A stretch of DNA of 64,000 nt, taken from assembly GCA_046349255.1 (NCBI GenBank), contig JAXMCR010000002.1:682001-746000 (forward strand), read 5' to 3'. Origin of the DNA: DAIODI01 sp046349255 (GTDB taxonomy: Bacteria > Pseudomonadota > Alphaproteobacteria > Rhizobiales > Aestuariivirgaceae). The notes below the pieces were generated by a model, which made no database searches, was not told the origin of the DNA, and saw only the letters and a program-made list of their open reading frames with translations. This document shows, piece after piece, positions 1 through 8,781 of the stretch (within the stretch, counting starts at the first letter, position 1; every line of letters begins with the position of its first letter). The position numbers and the translations under genes were made by a program.

Positions 1-397
1 GGCGGTGGGCGGGGTTGAAAGAGGCGGCGGCCGACTGCGCCACGTAGGCGATGCGCGAGCCGCGCAGGTCACGGCGCTGGTCCTCGGTCGCCTTCGTCAG
101 GTCCATGCCGTCGAAGATGATCGTGCCTTGCGTGATGCGGCAGCCGGGCTTCGCATAGCCCATCGCGGCGAGCCCCAGCGTGGACTTGCCCGCGCCAGAT
201 TCCCCAATGAGGCCCAAAACCTCGCCGCGCTTCAGCGACAGGTCGATGCCGCGCACGATCGGGTTCCAGCGCTCGTCGGCGAACCCCTCGATGTGGAGGT
301 CGCGCATCTCCAGGAGGACGGCGCCCTTCTCGCGGCCCGCCACCTGCTGGCGGCGCGCCTCGACCTTGCCGGCGGAACTCGAAGGCCTAGTGTTCAT
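1..397 (-). CDS. ABC peptide-type importer ATPase, N-terminal part (truncated by window edge)
   Basis: The first ~132 residues of an OppD/DppD-family ATPase are visible; the rest lies beyond the left edge. Walker A is GESGAGKST at about residues 65-73, and a Q-loop Gln (VAQSA) lies near residue 121. In this family the ATPase energises uptake of peptides or related solutes through the two permeases encoded upstream. The ATG at 395-397 overlaps the end of the preceding permease gene by 11 nt, so the genes are probably translationally coupled. The substrate cannot be read from the ATPase. Confidence 0.9.
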   Translation of the reverse strand, partial: MNTRPSSSAGKVEARRQQVAGREKGAVLLEMRDLHIEGFADERWNPIVRGIDLSLKRGEVLGLIGESGAGKSTLGLAAMGYAKPGCRITQGTIIFDGMDLTKATEDQRRDLRGSRIAYVAQSAAASFNPAHR

Positions 398-1286
398 CGC
401 GAAGCCCGCTCGTGCGATGGAGGAACCAGTCGACGATGAAGTTCACCGCGACCGTCAGTAGCGCGATGGCGGCCGCCGGCAGCAGCGGCGTGATGTCGCC
501 GTAGGAGATGAGCGTCGCGTTCTCGCGCACCATCGAGCCCCAGTCGGCGGTGGGCGGCTGGATGCCGACGCCGAGGAACGAGAGCGAGGCGATCGTGATG
601 AACACGAAGCAGAAGCGCAGACCGAACTCGGCGATGAGCGGCGGCATGACGTTGGGCAGGATCTCGCGCGTCATCACCCAGCCGAGGCCCTCGCCGCGCA
701 GCCGCGCCGCCTCGACGTAATCCATCACCGCGACGTTGAGGCCGACGGCGCGCGACAGGCGGAACACGCGGGTCGAGTCGAGCACCGCGATGATCAGGAT
801 GAGGTTGAGGATCGAGGAGCCGAAGGTCGACAGCAGCATCAGCGCGAAGATGAGGCCCGGAATCGACATCAGCACGTCGACGAAGCGCGACAGCCCCTGG
901 TCGAGCCAGCCGCGGTAGATCGCGGCGAGCATGCCGAGCGTGCCGCCGATCAGGAACGACAGCATCGTGGTGATGATCGCGATGCCGATGGTGTTGCGCG
1001 CGCCGTAGATGAGGCGGGTGAGCATGTCGCGGCCGAGCTGGTCGGTGCCGAGCACGAACTGGCCGCCCCACGGCGCGTAGGGCTCCTTGAACACCTCCGC
1101 CTCGCCGTAGGGCGCGAGCCACGGCGCGAACAGCGCGACGAACATGTAGGCGAACACGACGATCATGCCGAACCAGGCGGAGAACGGCGCCTTGCGAAGC
1201 TCCTTCCAGATCAGCTCCCGCTTGGTGCGGCGCGCTTTCGGCAGGCTGTCGGCGCCGACGCCGGGCGATGGCGATACGGTGGTCAT
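387..1286 (-). CDS. ABC transporter permease, DppC/OppC family
   Basis: A 299-residue inner-membrane permease with a cytoplasmic N-terminal segment, a first membrane helix near residues 35-55, and the family loop EAARLRGEGLGWVMTREILP, which docks the ATPase. The segment LGTDQLGRDMLTRLIYGAR is the conserved DppC-type periplasmic/TM2 signature. It overlaps the upstream DppB-type permease by 4 nt and the downstream ATPase by 11 nt, as expected for subunits of one transporter. Membership of the peptide/nickel family is secure; the transported solute is unknown. Confidence 0.93.
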   Translation of the reverse strand: MTTVSPSPGVGADSLPKARRTKRELIWKELRKAPFSAWFGMIVVFAYMFVALFAPWLAPYGEAEVFKEPYAPWGGQFVLGTDQLGRDMLTRLIYGARNTIGIAIITTMLSFLIGGTLGMLAAIYRGWLDQGLSRFVDVLMSIPGLIFALMLLSTFGSSILNLILIIAVLDSTRVFRLSRAVGLNVAVMDYVEAARLRGEGLGWVMTREILPNVMPPLIAEFGLRFCFVFITIASLSFLGVGIQPPTADWGSMVRENATLISYGDITPLLPAAAIALLTVAVNFIVDWFLHRTSGLRDEH

Positions 1287-2341
1287 CGCGGGTGCAGGAG
1301 CCTCGGGTTGGAGATGATCGACACGATGTCGGCGGCGAGGTTCAAGAGGATGTAGGTCGCCGCGAAGATGAGCGCGCAGGCCTGCACCACGGGGATGTCA
1401 CGCGACTTCACCGCATCGACCATGAGCTGGCCGATGCCGGGGTAGACGAACACCACCTCGACCACCACCACGCCGACGACGAGGTAGGCGAGGTTGAAGG
1501 CGACGACGTTGACGATCGGCGCCCAGGCGTTCGGCAGCGCGTGGCGCAGGATCACCGTCATCGGCGAGAGGCCCTTCAGCCGCGCCATCTCGATGTAGGG
1601 GCTGGCGAGCAGGTTGATGATCGCGGCGCGCGTCATGCGCATCATGTGCGCGACGATGACGAGGGTGAGCGTGATCGCCGGCAGCGCGCAGCGCCACACG
1701 TGCTCCCAGAACGGCGTCTGGTCGGAAACGTTGGCGAGGATCGGGAATTTCGGGATCGCGTTGAGGAATGCCTGGATCGCCCCCGAAAGCCACGTGGGCG
1801 CTGCGGCGGCGAACTGGGTGGAGGCGAAGGTGTCGCGCGAGACGATCACGTAGGCGAGCATGTAGGCGATGAAGAACTCCGGAAACGAGATGGTGACGAG
1901 CGTGAACGAGTTCACCGCTCGGTCGAACCAGCTGTTGCGGTAGAGCGCTGCGAGGATGCCGAGGAACAGCGCGAGCGGCACGGCGATGACCGCCGTCATC
2001 ACCGCGAGGAACAGCGTGTTGTAGAGGCGCGGCTCGATGATCTCGGCGACGGTGCGCTTGTAGCCGGCGCGGGCGGAGAACGAGTTGCCGAAGTCGCCGT
2101 GCGCGACGTTGGTGACCCACTCGATGTAGCGCGTGGTGGCGGGGCGATCGAGGCCGATCTCCTTGCGGAACGCCGCGACCGTTTCGGGCGTCGCGGCCTG
2201 CCCGAGGATCGCCTTCGCGAAGTCGCCGGGCAGCATCTCGACGGCCGAGAAGATGATGATCGAGACGACGAACAGCGTCACGAGGCCAAGCCCCAGACGC
2301 TGCAGCACCGTCCGCAAGACCGGATGCAGCGCGTTCAGCAT
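1283..2341 (-). CDS. ABC transporter permease, DppB/OppB family
   Basis: A 352-residue permease starting MLNALHPVLRTVLQRLGLG, with a TM helix at about residues 13-35 followed by the conserved MLPGDFA region. The ATPase-docking loop EMARLKGLSPMTVILRHALP is present. I chose the ATG at 2341 because an AAGAAG stretch lies just upstream and the family normally begins with this cytoplasmic stub; an upstream in-frame TTG/ATG pair (2389/2386) would add 15-16 unlikely residues. It pairs with the DppC-type permease, overlapping it by 4 nt. About 650 bp of repeat-rich DNA separates it from the binding-protein gene upstream. Confidence 0.92.
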   Translation of the reverse strand: MLNALHPVLRTVLQRLGLGLVTLFVVSIIIFSAVEMLPGDFAKAILGQAATPETVAAFRKEIGLDRPATTRYIEWVTNVAHGDFGNSFSARAGYKRTVAEIIEPRLYNTLFLAVMTAVIAVPLALFLGILAALYRNSWFDRAVNSFTLVTISFPEFFIAYMLAYVIVSRDTFASTQFAAAAPTWLSGAIQAFLNAIPKFPILANVSDQTPFWEHVWRCALPAITLTLVIVAHMMRMTRAAIINLLASPYIEMARLKGLSPMTVILRHALPNAWAPIVNVVAFNLAYLVVGVVVVEVVFVYPGIGQLMVDAVKSRDIPVVQACALIFAATYILLNLAADIVSIISNPRLLHPR

Positions 2342-2472
2342 CGTTCTTCTTGTTGTATGCCCTTCCCTGGGGATCGATGTTGGCATCAACGCCCTTGAGG
2401 TACCAGCGAAAAAACATTGCCCCTATGCCGGAACCGCAAACCGGTGGTGCTCCGTGTCGTCCCTCCGGCAAA

Positions 2473-2905
2473 GGATGGCCGGATCAGGCCCGGCCATGAC
2501 GCGGGAGGGGCGCACACTCCATCCAATACTCTCTCGTCATCACCGGCCTCGAGCCGGTGATCCTCTTCGTCCGGCCCCAGAGGATGGCCGGGTCAGGCCC
2601 GGCCATGACGATGGGGGAAAGCGCGGCGGAGAGCGTCGCGAGGGTGCCGCGGCATCGCGGTCGTCTGGATCCTCGGGTCAAGCCCGAGGATGACAAAGTA
2701 AAGGGAGCCGCTGCATCGCCGTCGTCTGGATCCTCGGGTCAAGCCCGAGGATGACAACAGGAGCGGCAGGAGTGCGGCTTCACGTCTGACGGACGCCCGC
2801 GCCACCACACATGCACCTACTCTGTCATCCTCGGGCTTGACCCGAGGATCCACTTTCGGTGCGCCCCATCCCTCTTGTCATCCTCGGGCTTGACCCGAGG
2901 ATCCA
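2473..2905. repeat. Block of seven palindromic REP-like elements
   Basis: This 433-bp stretch of the 2342-2989 intergenic gap holds seven imperfect palindromes of about 28-30 bp: 2473-2500, 2536-2565, 2582-2609, 2665-2694, 2726-2755, 2824-2852 and 2877-2905. Two share a GGCCGG(A/G)TCAGGCCCGGCC core. Four share CCTCGGGTCAAGCCCGAGG, the first two in one orientation and the last two inverted. One is a variant with CACCGG..CCGGTG arms. All are flanked by GAT/ATGAC-type ends. I see no coding sequence here. Such repeats are widespread between genes in Rhizobiales and can form RNA hairpins; here they lie inside one transporter operon. Confidence 0.9.
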
Positions 2906-2989
2906 GCTACTTCCGTGGCGGCCCAGAAAGCTGACGGCCGGGGAGAGCCCCGGCCGCCAACAATCCGTTTGCGGATGATCGCGTCGGCT

Positions 2990-4585
2990 TTACGCGAACC
3001 ACCAGCGCTGGGCGATCTTCTGGCCGTCGAGGTCCCAGTTCGTCGCGAGCTCGCCGTGGGCGAGCGCCTTCGAGTGGGCGTTGACGTAGGTCGACCAGCA
3101 CAGGTTGATGAGGCCGCCGTCGTCGTGGACGAGCTGCTGCATCTCCGCGTACTGCGCGGCGCGCTTGGCGTCGTCGGTTTCCGAGCGGGCCTGCTCGAGC
3201 AGTTCGTCGAACCGCTTGTTCTTGAAGCCCGTGTCGTTCCAGGCGGCGTCCGACTTGTAGGCGACCGTGAACATCAGGTCCTGCACCGGGCGGCCGTTCC
3301 AGTAGGACGCGGCGAACGGCTTCTTGAGCCACACGTTGTCCCAGTAGCTGTCCGACGGCTCGGAGATGACGTTGATGTCGATGCCGGCGGCCGCGGCGTG
3401 CGCCTTGTAGAGCGTCGCTGAGTCGACGGCGCCGGCGAACGCGGCGTCGGCGGTCGAGAGGTCGACCTTCAGCGAGGAGAGGCCGGCCTTCTTGAGCAGG
3501 CTCTTCGCCATCTCGGGGTCGTACTTGTGCACCGGCTGCGGGTCGATCGCATACTTGATCGACGGCGCGATCGGGTTGTCGTTCGCCGGCTTGTTGATGC
3601 CGGAGAACACCTTCGCCGCGATGTCCTCGCGGTCGATCGCGTACTTCAGCGCGTTGCGGACGTCCTTGTTGTCGAACGGCGCGACCTGCGAGTTCATGAC
3701 GAAGATGTAGTGGCCGTAGCCCGTCACCTTGTCGATCTCGAGGTTGGCGTTGCGCTGAAGCATGTTCAGCGTCTTCAGGTCGCAGCGGTCGATGTAGTCG
3801 ACCTCGCCCGTCGTCAGCGCGTTGGTGCGCGAGGAGACGTCGGGGATGACCGTGAACGTCACCGCGTCGAACCAGGTCGGGCGGTAGTAGTTCGCGTTGC
3901 GCGACATCTGGGCGCGGACGCCCGGCTCCCACTTGTCGAGCTTGTAGGGGCCCGTGCGCACGCCCGACTGCCAGTCGGCCGAGCCGTCGTCCTTCGCCGG
4001 CATAATCGGGATGTGGTAGTCGGACGCGATGTACGGGAAGTCGGCGTTGCCGCCCTTGAGGATGAAGACGACGTTGTCGCCGTCGACCTTGATGTCCTCG
4101 ATCGCCTCGACGTAGGTCTTGGCGGCCGACTTCGAGTCCTTGCCCATGTGGTGGCGGAACGAGGCGAGGACGTCGTTCGGGGTGACGGTCTTGCCGTTGT
4201 GGAATTCGACGCCCTTGCGGAGCTTGAACACCCACTTCTTGGCGCCGTCGGAGGACTCGTAGCTTTCGGCCAGGTCGCCGGTGATGTTGCCCTTGGTGTC
4301 GACCTCGGTGAGGCTGTTCGACGCGGTGCCCCAGAGCGCCGTGCCCGTCATCTGGTCGGGATAGGTGCCGGGATCGAGCGAGTCGGTGGTGGCGCCGTGG
4401 CCGATGCCGATGCGCAGCGTGCCGCCCTTCTTCGGTTCGGCGCGCGCGGCGGAGGTGAACATCGATGTGGCGACCGGCGCGGTGAGGCCGGCGGCGAGCG
4501 CGAGCTGCACGAAGTCGCGCCGCGAGATGCGGCCCTTTCGGGCGAGCGCTTCGGCAAGCTTCAGCTTGTATTCGAATTCCTTCAT
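2990..4585 (-). CDS. Tat-exported extracellular solute-binding protein, family 5 (copy 2)
   Basis: A 531-residue periplasmic binding protein of the DppA/OppA type. The N-terminus carries a twin-arginine signal, ISRRDFVQL at about residues 18-26, then a hydrophobic stretch ending TSAARAEPKKGG. The body has family-5 landmarks such as WVFKLRKGVEFHNGKTVTPNDV and a C-terminal LINLCWSTYVNA region. The ATG at 4585 is preferred because a GGAAGGG sequence lies about 9 nt upstream, matching the paralogue, and the Tat motif then sits in its usual place. It is clearly paralogous to the next gene at 4798-6378 and precedes the permease genes. Confidence 0.93.
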   Translation of the reverse strand: MKEFEYKLKLAEALARKGRISRRDFVQLALAAGLTAPVATSMFTSAARAEPKKGGTLRIGIGHGATTDSLDPGTYPDQMTGTALWGTASNSLTEVDTKGNITGDLAESYESSDGAKKWVFKLRKGVEFHNGKTVTPNDVLASFRHHMGKDSKSAAKTYVEAIEDIKVDGDNVVFILKGGNADFPYIASDYHIPIMPAKDDGSADWQSGVRTGPYKLDKWEPGVRAQMSRNANYYRPTWFDAVTFTVIPDVSSRTNALTTGEVDYIDRCDLKTLNMLQRNANLEIDKVTGYGHYIFVMNSQVAPFDNKDVRNALKYAIDREDIAAKVFSGINKPANDNPIAPSIKYAIDPQPVHKYDPEMAKSLLKKAGLSSLKVDLSTADAAFAGAVDSATLYKAHAAAAGIDINVISEPSDSYWDNVWLKKPFAASYWNGRPVQDLMFTVAYKSDAAWNDTGFKNKRFDELLEQARSETDDAKRAAQYAEMQQLVHDDGGLINLCWSTYVNAHSKALAHGELATNWDLDGQKIAQRWWFA

Positions 4586-4733
4586 GGAGGAGTACCCTTC
4601 CCTAGAGTGCAGTCTTGACGCCTGTTCGCCCTGCCATTCGATGCGCGACCGCGGGCGATTGAGGCAGGAGACCTTAGCCACCTTCCGGACAGGTTTCCAG
4701 TTACGATGTGTCCATTCGTTTGCCCGTATTGGC

Positions 4734-4772
4734 AAAAAAGCGCGAGGCCGCCTGCATGCGCGGCGGCCCCTC
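4734..4772 (-). terminator. Intrinsic terminator between the two binding-protein genes
   Basis: On the minus strand, about 30 nt after the stop codon of the 4798-6378 gene, GGCCGCC pairs with GGCGGCC (4746-4752 and 4762-4768) around a 9-nt loop, with outer CGAG/CTCG pairing. A run of six T residues (A's at 4734-4739 on the plus strand) follows. This is a standard rho-independent layout and should reduce or stop transcription before the second binding-protein gene. Confidence 0.75.
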
Positions 4773-4797
4773 GAAACGTCCAGAATTTTACGAAAAA

Positions 4798-6378
4798 TCA
4801 GGCGAACCACCACCGTTGGTAGAGGTGGCCGCCGTCGTGGTCGTAGTTCGAATTGAGGTCGCCGTGGGCGACCTTCTTCGAATGCACCGACACCCAGTCG
4901 TTGAACATGAGGACCGCGACGCCGCCGTCGTCGTGCACGAGGTCCTGCATTTCGGCGTACATCGGCGCGCGCTTGGCCTCGTCGGTTTCGGCGCGGGCGG
5001 CGAGGAGGAGTTCGTCGAAGCGGGGGTTCTTCCACGCCGTCTCATTCCAGGCGGCGTCGGGGGCGTAGGCGGTGGTGAACATCCAGTCGGCGGTCGGCCG
5101 GCCGCCCCAGAACGACATGCACCAGGGCTTCTTCATCCACACCGTGTCCCAGTAGGAATCATCGCCCTCGCGCACGACGTTGATCTCGATGCCGCACTTC
5201 GCCGCCATGTCCTGCATGAGGACACCCGCATCGACCGCGCCGGCGAACGCGGCGTCAGAGACGGAGAGGTCGACCTTGAGGGACGAGAGCCCCGCCTTCT
5301 TCAGGTGGAACTTCGCCTTGTCCGGATCGAGGGTGTGGACGGGCGCGGGGTTGGTCGCGAACTTCACCGACGGCGCGATCGGGTTGTCGTTGCCGGGCTT
5401 GCCGTAGCCGAGCAGGATCTTGTCGACCAGCGCCTGCCGGTCGATCGACCACTTGAGCGCGCGTCGCACGTCGGCGTTGTCGAACGGCGCCATCGTCGTG
5501 ATCATCGGCGCGACGAAGTGCGCAAAGCCCGTGATGTTGTCGACCTCGAGGTTTCCGTTGCGCTTTAGCATCGCGAGCGTCTTCAGGTCCGGGCGGTCGA
5601 TGTACTGCACCTCGCCCGTGACGAGCGCGTTGGTGCGCGCGGCGACGTCGAGGATCGACAGCATCTCGACCTCGTCGAACCAGACGTCGCGGTGGTAGTT
5701 CGGATTGCGCCTTCCCTTGGCGCGCACGCCGGGTTCGAACGCCTCGAGGATGAAGGGGCCGGTGCCTTCCGCCTTCTCCCACTGCATCTTGCCGTCCTTC
5801 GACGGCAGGATCGGCAGGTGGTAGTCGGAGGTGAGGTAGGGGAAATCGGCCGAGCCCGACTTCAGCGTGAAGACGACCGTGTCCTTTCCGTCCGCCTTGA
5901 TGTCGTCGACGATCGCGAGGATCGACTTTGCGGCCGACTTCGAGTCGGGGCCCATGTGGTGGCGGTAGGAGGCGATGACGTCCTCGGCCTCGAGCGACTT
6001 GCCGTTGTGGAAGGTGACGCCCTTGCGCAGGCGGAACACCCAGGTCTTCGCGCCGTTCTCCTGCTCGAAGCTTTCGGCGAGGTCGGGCTCGACGCCGTTC
6101 TTCGTGTTGATCTGAACGAGCATGTTGCCGATCAGGCCCTGGCCGATGTCGCCGTCGAAGGCGTTGTTCCAGGTCGCCGGGTCGAGCGTGTCCTTGGTGT
6201 TGCCGTGACCGAGGGCGCAGCGGAAGAAGCCGCCCTTCTTCGGTTCGGCGCGCGCCGCGCGGGCGAACATCGCCTCGCCGGCGGCAAGCGTGAGCCCGCC
6301 CGCCACCGACAGCTGGACGAAGTCGCGGCGCGAGATCTTCCCCCTGGCGGCAAGCCTGAACATGTCGTCGAGCTTCAT
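4798..6378 (-). CDS. Tat-exported extracellular solute-binding protein, family 5 (copy 1)
   Basis: A 526-residue binding protein closely related to the product of 2990-4585. It has a twin-arginine signal, ISRRDFVQL at about residues 15-23, a hydrophobic core and a likely cleavage site after ARA (ARAEPKKGG). The family-5 pattern WVFRLRKGVTFHNGKSLEAEDV follows. A GGGAAGGGG ribosome-binding site precedes the ATG. It is the first gene of the transporter cluster, but a terminator-like hairpin follows it, so it may be expressed at a different level from the permeases. Two binding proteins feeding one permease pair is an inference from position. Confidence 0.93.
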   Translation of the reverse strand: MKLDDMFRLAARGKISRRDFVQLSVAGGLTLAAGEAMFARAARAEPKKGGFFRCALGHGNTKDTLDPATWNNAFDGDIGQGLIGNMLVQINTKNGVEPDLAESFEQENGAKTWVFRLRKGVTFHNGKSLEAEDVIASYRHHMGPDSKSAAKSILAIVDDIKADGKDTVVFTLKSGSADFPYLTSDYHLPILPSKDGKMQWEKAEGTGPFILEAFEPGVRAKGRRNPNYHRDVWFDEVEMLSILDVAARTNALVTGEVQYIDRPDLKTLAMLKRNGNLEVDNITGFAHFVAPMITTMAPFDNADVRRALKWSIDRQALVDKILLGYGKPGNDNPIAPSVKFATNPAPVHTLDPDKAKFHLKKAGLSSLKVDLSVSDAAFAGAVDAGVLMQDMAAKCGIEINVVREGDDSYWDTVWMKKPWCMSFWGGRPTADWMFTTAYAPDAAWNETAWKNPRFDELLLAARAETDEAKRAPMYAEMQDLVHDDGGVAVLMFNDWVSVHSKKVAHGDLNSNYDHDGGHLYQRWWFA

Positions 6379-6539
6379 CTGACACCCCTTCCCATAGTTC
6401 GTATGCGGACTGTTGGCGGGCGGCCCATGCTGGCCGTGCCTCCGCGCCGCGGTTTCCCGCGGACGACTTTTGCTTTCCCTGCCCGTCCCGGATGATTGAT
6501 ACTCGCCGAGCGGTTAAGAAGCCGTCGCACGGGAGCGCC

Positions 6540-6569
6540 TGATCCCTAGGTGCTCGAAACGCGTACAAT
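6540..6569 (+). promoter_or_regulatory. Putative RpoE-ChrR-type (group IV sigma) promoter
   Basis: TGATCC at 6540-6545 is followed after 16 bp by CGTA at 6562-6565, within GCGTACAAT. The same elements occur 32 bp before the rpoE start of this window (TGATCC at 31684, CGTA at 31705, 15-bp spacer). They resemble published Rhodobacter sphaeroides RpoE promoters as I recall them (TGATCC near -35, TAAGA-like near -10). The predicted transcript would start about 30 nt before the ATG at 6605. Confidence 0.65.
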
Positions 6570-6604
6570 TCGAACGATCGCCGCCTGGAGAGAACGTTTC
6601 GGTC

Positions 6605-7948
6605 ATGGCCCCACTGGAAGTTGCTGTCATCGGCAGCGGGATCGCGGGGCTGTCCGCCGCCTGGCTGATCGCGAGGCGCCACAAGGTGACGGTGCTCGAA
6701 CGCAACGAGTACGCGGGCGGCCATTCCAACACCGTCGATGCGGGTTGGCCCAGAGGTTCGATCCCCGTCGACACCGGGTTCATCGTCTACAACCCGCCTG
6801 CCTACCCGAACCTCACGGCGCTGTTCGAACACCTGAAGGTGCCGGTGAAGCCGGCGCCGATGACATTCTCCGTGTCGCTCGAGAACGGCCGCTACGAGTA
6901 TTCCGGCACCGGCGCAGGCGGCCTCTTCGGCCAGCCGTCCAACATCGTCAACCCGAACCACTGGCGCGTGCTTGCCGACGTGATGCGCTTCTTCCGTACC
7001 GCGCAGGGAAAGCTCGAGGCCGCCCCGGACGACATGACGCTCGGCGCGTTCCTTAAGGCCGAGGGCTACAGCAGGGCGTTCGCCGATCTCCACCTCGTGC
7101 CGATGACGGCGGCGATCTGGTCGTGCCCCGAGGCGCAGGCACTCGACTATCCGGCGAAGGCGTTCGTGAAGTTCTTCGCCAACCACGGCCTCCTCAAGGT
7201 GAAGAACCGGCCGCAGTGGATGACGGTCGACGGCGGCTCGCGCGAATACGTTCGCCGCCTCGTCGCCGACGGGGGCTTTGCGGTCGAGACCGGCAACGCG
7301 GTGACGCGCATTCGCCGCGACGGACGCGTTACGGTGACGCTCGCGAACGGCGCCTATCGCCGCTTCGACCACGTGGTGATTGCAACGCATGCGGACGAAG
7401 CGCTGGCGCTGCTCGCCGACCCGGACACGCAGGAGCGGGCGCTGCTCTCCTCGTTCCGCTACACGGAGAACCTTGCGGTGCTGCACGGCGACCGCACCTT
7501 CATGCCGCGGCGCGAACGCGTGTGGTCGAGCTGGAACGCGCTCAGCGAAGGCGGCGCAGGCAGCCGCCTCTACGTGACGTACTGGATGAACCGCCTGCAG
7601 ACGATCCCGGGGCCCGCCGACTTCTTCGTCACGCTGAACCCGCCCCGCGCGCCGAAGGCGACGCTCGCCTCCTTTGACTACACGCACCCGGTGATGGACG
7701 TGTCGGCGCTCACGGCGCAGAAGCGGCTGTGGACGCTGCAGGGCCGGCGCAACACGTGGTTCTGCGGCGCGCATTTCGGCGCGGGCTTCCACGAGGACGG
7801 CCTCCAGGCGGGGCTTGCGGTGGCGGAAGACCTTGCGGGCGTGCGGCGGCCATGGTCGGTCAAGGACGAATCCGGGCGCATCCATCGCCTCGCCCGCGCG
7901 ACACCCGTCGCGACCCTGCCGGCACGGCTTGCGCGGACGATGCGATGA
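6605..7948 (+). CDS. FAD-dependent oxidoreductase (amine-oxidase fold, COG2907 type)
   Basis: A 447-residue flavoprotein. The N-terminal Rossmann motif VIGSGIAGLSAAWLIARR (residues 7-24) ends in an acidic VLERN and is followed by GGHSNT, typical of flavin-containing amine oxidase/desaturase relatives. It opens a four-gene operon with DUF1365, a CFA-synthase homologue and DUF3833. Related gene sets in Rhodobacter (RSP_1087-1091) act on membrane fatty acids, including furan fatty acid formation, under RpoE control. A role in oxidising or desaturating lipid acyl chains is therefore likely but inferred. A candidate RpoE-type promoter lies just upstream. Confidence 0.9.
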   Translation: MAPLEVAVIGSGIAGLSAAWLIARRHKVTVLERNEYAGGHSNTVDAGWPRGSIPVDTGFIVYNPPAYPNLTALFEHLKVPVKPAPMTFSVSLENGRYEYSGTGAGGLFGQPSNIVNPNHWRVLADVMRFFRTAQGKLEAAPDDMTLGAFLKAEGYSRAFADLHLVPMTAAIWSCPEAQALDYPAKAFVKFFANHGLLKVKNRPQWMTVDGGSREYVRRLVADGGFAVETGNAVTRIRRDGRVTVTLANGAYRRFDHVVIATHADEALALLADPDTQERALLSSFRYTENLAVLHGDRTFMPRRERVWSSWNALSEGGAGSRLYVTYWMNRLQTIPGPADFFVTLNPPRAPKATLASFDYTHPVMDVSALTAQKRLWTLQGRRNTWFCGAHFGAGFHEDGLQAGLAVAEDLAGVRRPWSVKDESGRIHRLARATPVATLPARLARTMR

Positions 7949-8775
7949 CGGACTCCGCCGAACGCCGCGCATCGCTCTACGTCGGCGAGGTCGTGCACAC
8001 GCGGTTGAAGCCGGTGGTGCATGCCTTGCGCTACGAGGTGTTCACGCTCCATGCGGACCTCGACGCGCTGCCGGATCTCGACCAGCGGCTGCGGCTCTTC
8101 TCGCTGAAGCGCTTCAACCTCGTGTCGTTCCACCCGGCCGACCATGGCGGCGTGCGGCGCGATCCGGCGCACCGGCGCGCTGACCCGCGCGCGGAGCTCC
8201 TCGCGCTGAAGCAGCGCATCCTGGCCGCCGCGGACGAAGCGCTCGGCGCCGGCATCGCGGAGCGCGTCGAAATCCTCTGCTACCCGCGCATCCTCGGCTA
8301 TGCGTTCAACCCGCTCACCACGTACTACGTGTACGATGCATCGGGCGCGCTGCGGCTGATGGTCTACGAGGTGAACAACACCTTCGGTGAACGCCACACC
8401 TACGTGCTGCCGGTGCGGGACGCGTCGGCGGGCACGCTCGCGCAAGCGACGCGAAAAGTGTTCTTCGTGTCCCCGTTCAACCGGGTCGAGGGGCGCTACG
8501 GCTTCCGCGTGACGCAACCCCTGGATGAGGTGACGATCGGCGTCAGCCTGAAGACGGCAGACGGGCCGGTGCTCAAGGCGCATTTCCGTGGAAGGCGGCA
8601 AACCTTCGACGACAAAAATCTTCTCGCGGCCTGCCTGCGTATGCCCCTGATGACCCTCAAGGTCATGGCCGGCATCCACGTCGAGGCGCTGAGGCTGTGG
8701 CTCAAGGGTCTGAAGTTCGTAAGGCGGCCCAGACCGCCAACGGAGCCGTTCAGCATTCAAACGCGCCGGGGGTAG
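7945..8775 (+). CDS. DUF1365 family protein
   Basis: A 276-residue protein beginning MTDSAERRASLYVGEVVHTR. It shows the DUF1365 pattern RLKPVVHALRYEVFTLHADLD near the start, then CYPRILGYAFNPLTTYYVYD and VYEVNNTFGERHTYVLPV in the middle. Its ATG overlaps the stop of the flavoprotein gene (ATGA), so translation is coupled. The family has no assigned enzymatic activity that I can name. It is almost always encoded between an amine-oxidase-type flavoprotein and a CFA-synthase homologue, which implies a shared role in fatty-acid modification. Confidence 0.9.
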   Translation: MTDSAERRASLYVGEVVHTRLKPVVHALRYEVFTLHADLDALPDLDQRLRLFSLKRFNLVSFHPADHGGVRRDPAHRRADPRAELLALKQRILAAADEALGAGIAERVEILCYPRILGYAFNPLTTYYVYDASGALRLMVYEVNNTFGERHTYVLPVRDASAGTLAQATRKVFFVSPFNRVEGRYGFRVTQPLDEVTIGVSLKTADGPVLKAHFRGRRQTFDDKNLLAACLRMPLMTLKVMAGIHVEALRLWLKGLKFVRRPRPPTEPFSIQTRRG

Positions 8776-8781
8776 ACTTTC

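Noticed and set aside
2473..2905. CRISPR array
   Set aside because: The repeats are self-palindromic, of several types, in both orientations and unevenly spaced (~30-70 bp), with no cas genes.
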